The notes: generated by a model from the letters alone, not told the origin. A DNA stretch of 6,821 bases from RGIG5579 sp045590715 (GCA_045590715.1 JAZNRO010000059.1:1-6821); one strand, 5' to 3'. Shown: positions 1 to 6,718, counted from the first letter of the stretch. Numbers and translations are program-made.

Positions 1-686
1 CAGCCCATAGGCTCAATGGACTTGTACGCTTCCTGGGAGCCGGAATAGTCCATAATGTAGAAAAGTCCGCCCAGGGCCGCGATACCGCAGCCGATACAGG
101 TGGCTACGTACTTATACCCGGTTACCGCAATTCCCACCGCGCCTGCCGTAGCAGGGTTTTCACCTACTGCACGGAGATTTAAGCCCACTCTGGTATTCTT
201 TAAAACAAAAGAAGCCAAAAGAGCAATGATAATGGCAAGGTAAACCATCGGTCCGCAGTAGATCCAGCTTCCGTCTTCAGAAGTAAAGGGATAGCGGAAA
301 TAAGGCAGGGCGTACCGCAGATCCGTCCAGGGGATATACATCATAATGTAGTTATTTAAAGCAACGCCGAAGGTGGTCATAACAAGACCGGTCACGTTTT
401 GATTGGCTCGAAGGCTTACGGTCAAAAAGCTGTAGATCACACCCATCAAAACGCCGGTAACAAAGCTTGCCAGAATGGCCAGCATCACGATCAAGGCAGG
501 GTAAATATTGGTGCCGCACATCATCTGAAGGGCCACGCATCCGCCGGCTCCGCCCATACACATAATACCGGGAATACCGAGATTTAAATGACCGGCTTTT
601 TCTACGATGATCTCACCGGTAGCGCCGTAAAGGAAGGTCATACCAACGGGAATGGCACAAAGAATAAAGTCAATCAGTGCATTCAT
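1..686 (-). CDS. ABC importer permease 2 (BMP/nucleoside type, NupQ/YufQ-like), 3' end cut by window edge
   Basis: This is the second membrane subunit of the ABC importer, of the branched-chain-type permease family (PF02653, BPD_transp_2). My reading from the ATG at 686 gives 228 residues without a stop to base 1. Family members are usually about 310-320 residues, so roughly the last quarter lies outside the window. Visible landmarks are LNLGIPG (34-40), the LRANQNVTGL segment (92-101) and the coupling-loop-like LRAVGENPATAGAVGI (171-186, compare family RAVGENPxxAxxxGI). Hydrophobic segments lie at about 8-22, 64-88, 98-118, 148-162 and 190-205. The start is firm: AAGGAGG at 694-700 precedes the ATG by 7 bases, and the ATG overlaps the stop of permease 1 as ATGA, which suggests translational coupling. 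The usual glutamate of the family NIGxEG motif is proline here. With permease 1 it should form the heterodimeric channel. Nucleoside specificity is inferred from family and gene order only. Confidence 0.93.
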   Translation of the reverse strand, partial: MNALIDFILCAIPVGMTFLYGATGEIIVEKAGHLNLGIPGIMCMGGAGGCVALQMMCGTNIYPALIVMLAILASFVTGVLMGVIYSFLTVSLRANQNVTGLVMTTFGVALNNYIMMYIPWTDLRYALPYFRYPFTSEDGSWIYCGPMVYLAIIIALLASFVLKNTRVGLNLRAVGENPATAGAVGIAVTGYKYVATCIGCGIAALGGLFYIMDYSGSQEAYKSIEPMG

Positions 687-1846
687 TTCTGTCCCTCCTT
701 TTTATTTTTGTGAAAACGGATCTCATAGTGAATAAAGAATTCACAGCCTACGATAAACAGTAGGATCACGCTCACGATAATACTGGGAAAGTCCGGGCTG
801 ATACCGGTAGGTCCGCCTTCTCCGGCGGCCTTCGTCAAAAAGTTCTCTACTCTCGTGTTACTCAGATCGGAAACCAGCTGATCCGCACCGCGGTTTAAGA
901 AGGTAATGACAAAGGCAGTACCCACCATCACCAAAGGATTAAATTTAGCAAGCCAGGATACCATAATGGCGGTAAAGCCCTGTCCGCCAACGGTCTCGGA
1001 GGTAATGGAATGGTCAAATACGGATACGATGAGAAATCCTACAAGTCCGCACAAAAGACCGGATAAGATCATGGTACGAATGGTGACCCATTTTACGTTA
1101 ATACCGATATAGCGGGCGGTATTTTCCGACTGGCCTACAACGGAGATCTCGTAACCCTGCTTACCGAAGCGCAGGTACACGTAGAGGAAAACAGTAATAA
1201 TAAGAGCGATGAGAATAACCGTCAGTTCATCACCGAAATTCCAGGAGTCGCTGGGGAAAAAGTTTAAGTGCCCGAAGGAAAGTTCGCCCAGGGTATTATC
1301 CGTCGGCGCCCAGATGGCGATCATATAACGGACAACCTGAATGGCAATGTAGTTCATCATCAGGGTAAACAGAGTCTCATTGGAATTCCACATAGCCTTG
1401 AAAAAGGCGGGAATAAAGCCCCAAAGCGCGCCCAATAAAAGAGCCGCACCCAGCATCATCAAAAGAAGGGGGACTTCCCCGATCTTACCGCCGAAACTTA
1501 CCGCGCAGGCAGTGGCACCCAAAGCACCGATGAGCACCTGTCCTTCCCCGCCGATATTCCAGAATCGCATCATAAAGGCAGGGGTCAGCGCCAGAGCAAT
1601 TCCCAAAAGAATGGAAAGCTCTTTTGCCATGGTCCAGATTCTTCTGTCAGAACCAAAATTTCCCTCAAACAGTGCGGAAAATAAGGTGTCCGGGGTAGTC
1701 CCGGCAAATATATAAGCAAAAAGGGAGCAGAGTACCAGCGCCAGCGCCACTGCCCCAACACGGATCAGCGCGCTTTTCCAGAAAGGAATCTTATCCCTTT
1801 TGGCAATGTGAAAAAGCGGTGTTTTCAGTTTCTTTTCTTTCGTCAC
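683..1846 (-). CDS. ABC importer permease 1 (BMP/nucleoside type, NupP/YufP-like)
   Basis: First membrane subunit of the importer, 387 residues, in the PF02653 permease family and close to the usual length for the YufP/NupP branch. The N-terminus is a basic cytoplasmic stretch (residues 1-24), followed by a membrane segment at about 27-48. Then come the conserved NIGGEGQ (97-103), the NETLFTLMMNYIA segment (156-168, family NExxxTLMxNYIA), and the cytoplasmic coupling loop GYEISVVGQ...TARYIGI (231-249). The C-terminus is a hydrophobic helix followed by a basic tail (HKNKKEGQK). About 8-9 membrane segments can be drawn by eye. The start is GTG at 1846, overlapping the ATPase stop as GTGA, with a GGGGGAG ribosome binding site 7 bases upstream. 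Its own stop overlaps the start of permease 2 as ATGA. These overlaps suggest coupled translation of ATPase, permease 1 and permease 2. The transported compound is not shown by the sequence; nucleosides are inferred from the family. Confidence 0.95.
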   Translation of the reverse strand: MTKEKKLKTPLFHIAKRDKIPFWKSALIRVGAVALALVLCSLFAYIFAGTTPDTLFSALFEGNFGSDRRIWTMAKELSILLGIALALTPAFMMRFWNIGGEGQVLIGALGATACAVSFGGKIGEVPLLLMMLGAALLLGALWGFIPAFFKAMWNSNETLFTLMMNYIAIQVVRYMIAIWAPTDNTLGELSFGHLNFFPSDSWNFGDELTVILIALIITVFLYVYLRFGKQGYEISVVGQSENTARYIGINVKWVTIRTMILSGLLCGLVGFLIVSVFDHSITSETVGGQGFTAIMVSWLAKFNPLVMVGTAFVITFLNRGADQLVSDLSNTRVENFLTKAAGEGGPTGISPDFPSIIVSVILLFIVGCEFFIHYEIRFHKNKKEGQK

Positions 1847-3399
1847 GCCTTGTCTCCCCCTTCCTCTTTTTCTTCTTTGGTATCAACTTTTGTCATAAGG
1901 ATTCCCACCTCTTCTTTGCTTACGGTCCTGCCGTCGCAAATACCGGTGATCTTTCCTCCGCAGATGACCATGATCCGGTCACAAAGGGCCAAAAGCACGT
2001 GCAGGTCCTCGCCTACGAAGACCACTGCCACGCCCTTTTCCTTCTGCTTTGTCAAAAGGTTATAAATGGTGTAAGAAGAGTTGATATCCAGTCCTCTTAC
2101 GGGATATGCCGCCATCAGTACCGTAGGCGCAGAGGAAATTTCTCTGCCTACCAGTACCTTCTGTACGTTACCGCCGGAAAGTCTTCTTACCGGGGTGTTC
2201 ACGCCGGGAGTAGAAACCTCCAGGCTTTCAATGATGTCCTTGGCCAGCTTCTGGGGATTTTTGCGATCCAAAAATACGCTCTTTCCCTTGTTGTAGCTGC
2301 GGAGCATCATATTATCTACAATATCCATATTTCCCACAAGACCCATACCCAGTCTGTCTTCGGGAACAAAAGAAAGCCGTACGCCCAGATCCCGGATCTG
2401 AAGGGGGGTCTTATTGCGAAGATCCTCTTCTTTTCCGCTTTTGGGATCGTGGTATTTCACGCTTCCTGTATCTACTTTAATAAGACCTGCAATGGATTCC
2501 AGAAGCTCCTTCTGACCACTGCCGGCAATCCCCGCAATACCGAGAATCTCACCCGATCTTGCGGTAAAGGTAATATGGTCTAAAATCTTTCTGCCGTCTT
2601 CATCGGAAAGGGTAAGATTTTCCACCACCAGACGGTCTTCGGTGTTTTGGGGCAAAGGTCTATCAATATTAAGAGAAACTTTCTTGCCCACCATCATTTC
2701 GGTCAGGGCACTTTCATCCGTTTCCCGGGTATTGACCGTGGCAATATGCTCTCCCTTCCGGAGAACCGCAACCCGGTCGGAAATGGATAATACCTCGTGA
2801 AGTTTGTGGGTAATAATGAGAATGGACTTGCCGTCGTCTCTCATGCGGCGAAGCACCTGGAAAAGCTTTTCCGTTTCCTGGGGCGTCAGCACCGCCGTAG
2901 GCTCATCCAGAATGAGAATATCCGCACCCCGGTACAAAACCTTCAAAATTTCGACAGTCTGCTTCTCGGAAACGCTCATTTCGTGAATCTTTTTTCTGGG
3001 ATCAATGTGAAATCCGTAGCGCTTGGAAAGGGCGAAAACCTTATCGTTTACCGCTTTCAGGCTGTATTTCTTCCCGTCCTTTACGCCCAAAGTAATATTT
3101 TCTGCAGCAGAAAATACCTCCACCAATTTAAAGTGCTGGTGGATCATACCGATCTTATGGTCAAAGGCGTCTTTGGGAGAACGGATATTGACTTCCTTTC
3201 CTCCAACGAAAATATGACCCTCATCCGGATAATAGATACCGGAGATCATATTCATCAAGGTGGTTTTTCCGCAGCCGTTTTCACCAAGCACAGCAAGGAT
3301 CTCTCCTTTTTTCAAAGTAAGATCTACCTTGTTATTGGCGATAACGGGGCCGAAAAACTTGGATACACCTTTAAGTTCCAGGGCAATGGACTGATTCAC
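1843..3399 (-). CDS. ABC importer ATPase with two nucleotide-binding domains (NupO/YufO-like)
   Basis: This 518-residue protein powers the importer from the cytoplasmic face. It carries two fused ABC domains, as in sugar and nucleoside importers of the RbsA/YufO type. Domain 1 has Walker A GENGCGKT (39-46), Q-loop Q88, a degenerate signature MSVSEKQ (141-147), Walker B ILILDE (161-166) and H-loop H198. Domain 2 has a P-loop lacking the usual lysine (GIAGSGQK, 290-297), the PEDR segment (346-349), a good LSGGN signature (407-411) and a Walker B region without a catalytic glutamate (VLMAAYPVRGLD, 427-438). Only the site using the domain 1 Walker motifs and the domain 2 LSGGN is expected to hydrolyse ATP, which is common in this family. 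I place the start at GTG 3399 because GGGAGG lies 7 bases upstream and residues 5-18 then match an ABC domain start. An in-frame GTG at 3462 would add 21 residues encoded by a hairpin. Its stop overlaps permease 1. Confidence 0.94.
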   Translation of the reverse strand: MNQSIALELKGVSKFFGPVIANNKVDLTLKKGEILAVLGENGCGKTTLMNMISGIYYPDEGHIFVGGKEVNIRSPKDAFDHKIGMIHQHFKLVEVFSAAENITLGVKDGKKYSLKAVNDKVFALSKRYGFHIDPRKKIHEMSVSEKQTVEILKVLYRGADILILDEPTAVLTPQETEKLFQVLRRMRDDGKSILIITHKLHEVLSISDRVAVLRKGEHIATVNTRETDESALTEMMVGKKVSLNIDRPLPQNTEDRLVVENLTLSDEDGRKILDHITFTARSGEILGIAGIAGSGQKELLESIAGLIKVDTGSVKYHDPKSGKEEDLRNKTPLQIRDLGVRLSFVPEDRLGMGLVGNMDIVDNMMLRSYNKGKSVFLDRKNPQKLAKDIIESLEVSTPGVNTPVRRLSGGNVQKVLVGREISSAPTVLMAAYPVRGLDINSSYTIYNLLTKQKEKGVAVVFVGEDLHVLLALCDRIMVICGGKITGICDGRTVSKEEVGILMTKVDTKEEKEEGGDKA

Positions 3400-3406
3400 T
3401 TCTTTT

Positions 3407-3412
3407 CCTCCC
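3407..3412 (-). promoter_or_regulatory. Ribosome binding site fixing the ATPase GTG start
   Basis: GGGAGG on the minus strand lies 7 bases before the GTG at 3399. It decides between this start and the upstream in-frame GTG at 3462, which has no comparable site. It also leaves the hairpin at 3432-3457 untranslated. Confidence 0.85.
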
Positions 3413-3431
3413 ACAAGGCTATAATTTAAGG

Positions 3432-3457
3432 AAAGGCGGAGCCGGAGCTCCGCCTTT
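3432..3457 (-). terminator. Intercistronic hairpin after the binding-protein gene (stabiliser or leaky terminator)
   Basis: On the minus strand a perfect 11-bp stem (AAAGGCGGAGC paired with GCTCCGCCTTT) encloses the tetraloop TCCG. In RNA this is UCCG closed by C-G, a member of the very stable cUNCGg class. It lies 18 bases after the binding-protein stop and 19 bases before the ATPase ribosome binding site. Only a short, interrupted T stretch follows (TTTCCTTAAATT), so it is a poor Rho-independent terminator. In binding-protein operons such hairpins often protect the upstream message from 3' decay or stop some transcripts, giving more binding protein than transporter. That role is inferred here; the stem itself is clear. 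Confidence 0.8.
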
Positions 3458-3475
3458 ATCACGTTTTCTTTCAGT

Positions 3476-4711
3476 TTAGAACTTTGCGTTCAAAAGGGTA
3501 ATGCCGTCGATCTGCAGATCAAAGTAAGGAGCGGAACGGTATTTGGATTCTTCAAATACGCCTTCTTCTACTACTTCGGTATCAGCAGCATAAGCTTCGT
3601 CGGAATCAACGTCTGCCATATAAGAAGTCAGATGGCCGTTTTCATCGGTGGTAGCGTTCTTATTGGTGGTATCGGTAACGGTTACGGTGAAGCTAGAGGT
3701 TTCAAATACGTCGCGAGTACCGGCAACCAGCTGAGCCTTGTAAGAATCAATGGTCTTCTGGGTATCTTTGGCAGCGCCTTTTTCGTTTACTTCAGTCAGT
3801 GCAACGGAAGCGGTTTCAATGGTACCGGTGTAATCGGTAGGAATCTTTTCACCCTTCTGAGCTGCTTCGCAGATCAGCTTGAAGTAAGGAGTCCAGTCGA
3901 TCTTGGAAGATACGATAAAGGTGTTGGGGCAGGAAGCGGCGGTAGAGCCGTTGTAAGAAACGTTGGGAATGCCTCTCTCTTCGCAAGCGGAGGGAGCGCC
4001 CATAGAGTCAGCGTGCTGAGAAATGAGAACACAACCGTTCTGAATGAGAGCGGTAGCAGCGTTCTTTTCTTCGATTTCGTCATACCAGCTACCGGTGAAC
4101 TGTACTTCCATGGTAACTTCGGGAACGATTTCCTTTACGCCAAGGTAGAAGGAGGTGTAACCGGAGATAACTTCTGCATAGGTGAATGCACCTACGTAAC
4201 CGATCTTGGGAACAACGGTAGCGTCAGCAGCCATCATTTCCTTCAGCTTCAGACCGGCAGCGATACCGGCAAGGTATCTGCCTTCGTAGATAGAAGCAAA
4301 TGCATTGTGGAAGTTGTCAAGCTTTTCGGTGTGAGCGGTGGTACCGGTTGCGTGGCAGAATTCAACGTCTTTGAATTCTTTCGCAGCCTTCAAAACGTAA
4401 GACTCGTGACCGAAGGAGTTTGCGAAGATCACGTCGCAACCCTGGTCAACCAGGTCAGCGCAAGCTTCGTAGCAAGCGTTGGATTCGGGAATATTCTTCT
4501 TGAAGATTACCTGTGCGTCGGTAAGACCAAGATCTTCCTGAGCGCGCTTTACAGCTTCAATGAAGTTTAAGTCGTAAGTGGATTTTTCATCGTGCAGGCA
4601 TACAACACCCAGTTTAAAGGTGTCCTTAGCTTCTTCCTTATCGCAGGAAACGAACAGGAAGCATCCGGCGATCATCAGAACAGCCAGAAGAAGGGAAACG
4701 AGCTTTTTCAT
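3476..4711 (-). CDS. BMP-family substrate-binding lipoprotein of an ABC importer (NupN/BmpA/PnrA type)
   Basis: This 411-residue protein is the extracellular, membrane-anchored receptor that captures the substrate for the importer. It belongs to the Bmp/PnrA family (PF02608), whose characterised members mostly bind purine nucleosides. The signal peptide has lysines at 2-3, a hydrophobic core at 4-21 and possible lipobox cysteines at C17 (IAGC) and C23 (FVSC, followed by acidic DKEE). C23 looks like the better mature end. Family-like segments include DLNFIEAV (47-54), the downstream IGYVGAF...EVISGYTSFYLGV region, TGSWYD, and ISQHADSMGAP where the family often has QHxDSP. The C-terminal part is rich in D, E and T and ends in APYFDLQIDGITLL. 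The start is ATG 4711 because a classical signal peptide begins there and AAAGGAG (4721-4727) lies 9 bases upstream. A TTG at 4762 would spoil the signal peptide. It is the first gene of the operon. The ligand is unproven. Confidence 0.94.
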   Translation of the reverse strand: MKKLVSLLLAVLMIAGCFLFVSCDKEEAKDTFKLGVVCLHDEKSTYDLNFIEAVKRAQEDLGLTDAQVIFKKNIPESNACYEACADLVDQGCDVIFANSFGHESYVLKAAKEFKDVEFCHATGTTAHTEKLDNFHNAFASIYEGRYLAGIAAGLKLKEMMAADATVVPKIGYVGAFTYAEVISGYTSFYLGVKEIVPEVTMEVQFTGSWYDEIEEKNAATALIQNGCVLISQHADSMGAPSACEERGIPNVSYNGSTAASCPNTFIVSSKIDWTPYFKLICEAAQKGEKIPTDYTGTIETASVALTEVNEKGAAKDTQKTIDSYKAQLVAGTRDVFETSSFTVTVTDTTNKNATTDENGHLTSYMADVDSDEAYAADTEVVEEGVFEESKYRSAPYFDLQIDGITLLNAKF

Positions 4712-4786
4712 GATTGTTTTCTCCTTTAAAAATAAAATGTCCTCAAAAGAGATTATGCACAAAAATCCCCTTCAAAGTACACCTAT

Positions 4787-4815
4787 ATTTTATCCCCAAA
4801 AAAGGTCTATGTCAA
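4787..4815 (-). promoter_or_regulatory. Promoter of the ABC importer operon
   Basis: The -35 box TTGACA (4810-4815, full consensus) and -10 box TAAAAT (4787-4792) are 17 bases apart on the minus strand. Transcription should start near 4780, giving a leader of about 70 bases. Two A-tracts (minus strand, from 4819-4824 and 4829-4835) lie directly upstream of the -35 box, ten bases apart, like an UP element. No riboswitch fold was recognised in the leader. Confidence 0.82.
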
Positions 4816-4839
4816 CAATTTTTTCACATTTTTTTCATA

Positions 4840-4884
4840 AATAAACAAAAATTCCCTGCCCCCGTTTTGTATCGGAAGCAGGGA
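4840..4884 (-). terminator. Rho-independent terminator of the putP-like gene
   Basis: On the minus strand TCCCTGCTTCCG pairs with CGGGGGCAGGGA, a 12-bp stem with two G-T wobbles, around the 8-base loop ATACAAAA. The T-rich tail ATTTTTGTTTATTT follows at once. The stem begins 10 bases after the symporter stop codon, so it should end that transcript before the importer promoter. Confidence 0.9.
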
Positions 4885-4894
4885 GAATTTTCTT

Positions 4895-6412
4895 TTAATC
4901 GTCTAAGGAAGGATCGGTAGCGGAAGCAAAAATTGCATCTACCTTTTCATCGGGCGCGGGAGTCAGAAGGGATACGAAGACGGATACTGCAAGGGCTGCC
5001 ACAAAGCCGGGCAGGATCTCGTAGATGCCGGTACTGCTCTTTAAGAAAAGGAGCCAGGTAATATCCACCACCGCACCGGTAATAATACCGGAAACAGCGC
5101 CGGCGTAATTAAATCTCTTCCAGAAGAGAGAAAGAATCACCGCAGGGCCGAAGGATGCGCCAAACAGACCCCAGGCGTTTTCTACCATGGCCATAATGCT
5201 GTTTGCCCAGCTGGAGGGATCTTCAATACCGCTCTTTGCAATAAAGAAAGCGATCACAGCCACCACCAGAACCACGGCTCTTCCCACCCAGAGAAGCTCT
5301 TTATCACCGGCACGATTCTTGCGGATCATAGGCTTATAAAGGTCGCTGGTAAAGGAGGAAGAAGCAACCAGAAGCTGGGAATCGGCAGTAGACATAGCCG
5401 CCGCAACGATAGCCGCCAGAAGAAGACCTGCCACAAAACCGGGGAAGATCCTCTGTACCACTTCAATAAAGATGTTCTGTCCGTTTGCAGGAAGAAGCAG
5501 AGCGGCAAGAGAAGTACCGTCAGCAAAAAGATAAGTTCTGCCCAAGATCGCAATGGCAATCGCCGCACCCAGCGTCAGCACGACCCAGGCAATGGCAACG
5601 GTAGCGGCTTTTTTGATCATACTGGGTTTTTCAATGGCCATAAAGCGAACCACGATATGAGGCATACCAAAATAACCAAGACCCCATACAAGACCGGAGA
5701 TGATCTCGGCGGGAGGCGCGGTAAAGGGATTGGTGCCAAAGGCTTTTACCCCGTCGGCAAAAGCGCCTACGAAAGAGGAATCAAAATTACCCGTTGCCAT
5801 AATGATCGGAACGGCAAGAAGGGCTGCCAGCATCATCAGACCCTGGAAGAAGTCAGTCCAGCATACCGCCTTGTAACCGCCAAGGAAGGTATAGATCAGA
5901 ATGAGAATGGCAAAGATGGCAGTGGCCAGAAGCTCTTTTCCGGCAAAACCGGGAATTACCGCGCACATTACCTTCTGTCCTGCTACGAAAGCAGAAGATA
6001 CGTAAATGGTAAAGCTTATAAGAAAGATCACTGCGCAAACGATCTTCAAAACCGGGTTTTCCGTAGCGAAACGCTGGGTCAGATACTGGGGAAGGGTGAT
6101 GGCGTCACCGCTGGCACGGGAGAAACGGCGCAGACGCTTTGCTACAAAGATCCAGTTTGCCGCAGTACCCAGCGCAAGACCGATACCGATCCAAACCTGG
6201 CCCATACCGGCCGCCAGAATAGCACCGGGGAAGCCCATAAGAAGCCAGCCGGACATATCGGACGCCTGGGCGCTCATGGCCGTAACCCAAGGGCCCATAG
6301 AACGGCCGCCTAAAAAGTATTCCTTTTCGCCTGCCCCTTTGGAGCGGAAGAAAAAGAACAGTCCCACTCCCAAGATCAGGGTAAAATACAGAATAAATGC
6401 CAAAAGTTCCAT
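4895..6412 (-). CDS. putP: PutP-type sodium/proline symporter
   Basis: An integral membrane symporter of the sodium:solute symporter family (SSS, PF00474) that imports L-proline with Na+. Its 505 residues are close to the 502 of E. coli PutP, and the family has 13 membrane segments. The family landmark SAQASDMSGWLLMGFPGA lies at 47-64; A50, D52, M53 and S54 line up with E. coli A53, D55, M56 and S57 (sodium site region). The second landmark MSTADSQLLVASSSFTSDLYK (340-360) contains S341 and T342, matching E. coli S340 and T341. Y137, W56 and W243 line up with aromatic residues proposed for the proline pocket, which supports proline over pantothenate or another solute. WTDFFQ is at 185-190. The C-terminal tail is acidic and cytoplasmic. 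The ATG at 6412 has GAGG 7-8 bases upstream. The gene stands alone, with its own promoter and terminator. Its substrate is inferred by homology. Confidence 0.94.
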   Translation of the reverse strand: MELLAFILYFTLILGVGLFFFFRSKGAGEKEYFLGGRSMGPWVTAMSAQASDMSGWLLMGFPGAILAAGMGQVWIGIGLALGTAANWIFVAKRLRRFSRASGDAITLPQYLTQRFATENPVLKIVCAVIFLISFTIYVSSAFVAGQKVMCAVIPGFAGKELLATAIFAILILIYTFLGGYKAVCWTDFFQGLMMLAALLAVPIIMATGNFDSSFVGAFADGVKAFGTNPFTAPPAEIISGLVWGLGYFGMPHIVVRFMAIEKPSMIKKAATVAIAWVVLTLGAAIAIAILGRTYLFADGTSLAALLLPANGQNIFIEVVQRIFPGFVAGLLLAAIVAAAMSTADSQLLVASSSFTSDLYKPMIRKNRAGDKELLWVGRAVVLVVAVIAFFIAKSGIEDPSSWANSIMAMVENAWGLFGASFGPAVILSLFWKRFNYAGAVSGIITGAVVDITWLLFLKSSTGIYEILPGFVAALAVSVFVSLLTPAPDEKVDAIFASATDPSLDD

Positions 6413-6442
6413 AAATTTACCTCATTTTCTTTTTAAAAAATA

Positions 6443-6456
6443 AATACCTGGGTATT
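6443..6456. promoter_or_regulatory. Inverted repeat over the putP -10 box and start site, possible operator
   Basis: The plus strand reads AATACC-TG-GGTATT, a perfect 6-bp inverted repeat with a 2-bp spacer. It overlaps the last bases of the minus-strand -10 box and the expected transcription start near 6447, a place where a bound repressor would block initiation. No other copy was noticed in the window and no regulator gene is visible, so the operator role is inference. Confidence 0.4.
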
Positions 6457-6482
6457 GTAACACAAAAACAGCTTTTTGACAA
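6454..6482 (-). promoter_or_regulatory. Promoter of the putP-like gene
   Basis: The -35 box TTGTCA (6477-6482) and -10 box TACAAT (6454-6459) are 17 bases apart on the minus strand. The bases TGT directly before the -10 box make an extended -10 element. The predicted start near 6447 gives a short leader of about 35 bases ending in the GAGG ribosome binding site. A weaker inverted repeat, CAAAAA-CAGC-TTTTTG on the plus strand (6463-6478), fills the spacer. Confidence 0.8.
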
Positions 6483-6497
6483 GTCTTTCCTTTTTTC

Positions 6498-6718
6498 TTA
6501 TAAAAGAAATTCCCGGATCCGGGCAATTTCCTCCTTTGCCCTGTCATACCCCATTCTGTAAGCAAGTTTTAATTTCTCCGGATCTTTTTCCATGCGCCCC
6601 ACGGGAAGAAATTCTTTCGGCGCCATCACAAACGCCTTTCCTCCAAAAAGAAGTCCAGCACCCCCGCGGTAAAAAGCCCACGCATTGCGCCGCCTTCCAA
6701 AACAAGTCCGGTCTTCAT
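6498..6718 (-). pseudogene. Patatin-like phospholipase remnant with a large internal, out-of-frame deletion
   Basis: An ATG at 6718, preceded by a GGGGGGAG ribosome binding site, opens a 30-codon frame that stops at 6626. Its product, MKTGLVLEGGAMRGLFTAGV followed by LDFFLEERRL, is the N-terminus of bacterial patatin-like phospholipases (PF01734, YjjU-like), including the oxyanion-hole glycine motif EGGAMRG. From about 6634 to the stop at 6498, in another frame, the sequence reads FVMAPKEFLPVGRMEKDPEK and continues to IREFLL. That resembles the C-terminal end of the same proteins. Intact clostridial members are about 280 residues, so some 200 residues are missing, including the GxSxG serine and the catalytic aspartate. 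The product cannot be an active lipase. The junction lies near 6626-6635. The promoter and ribosome binding site are intact, which suggests the loss is recent. An assembly error collapsing the gene is the main alternative. Confidence 0.82.

Noticed and set aside
1819..2583. Plus-strand open frame of 254 codons
   Set aside because: It lies wholly opposite the ATPase gene, has no family resemblance or ribosome binding site, and is the antisense shadow of a real gene.
3400..3462. Earlier in-frame GTG start for the ATPase at 3462
   Set aside because: The 21 extra residues come from the hairpin, no ribosome binding site precedes 3462, and a strong one sits before 3399.
3632..4570. Plus-strand open frame of 312 codons, rich in G, V and S
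   Set aside because: It is opposite the binding-protein gene. Its composition follows from the complementary codons of that gene, and no domain is recognisable.
4712..4762. Earlier in-frame TTG start for the binding protein
   Set aside because: It would place 17 residues before a classical lipoprotein signal peptide and bypass the AAAGGAG site at 4721-4727.
4712..4780. Riboswitch in the leader of the importer operon
   Set aside because: The leader is about 70 bases, shows only a 3-bp hairpin, and lacks the conserved cores of purine or other known riboswitches.
5657..6313. Plus-strand open frame of 218 codons
   Set aside because: It is opposite the putP-like gene, with low-complexity basic and polar content and no known motifs.
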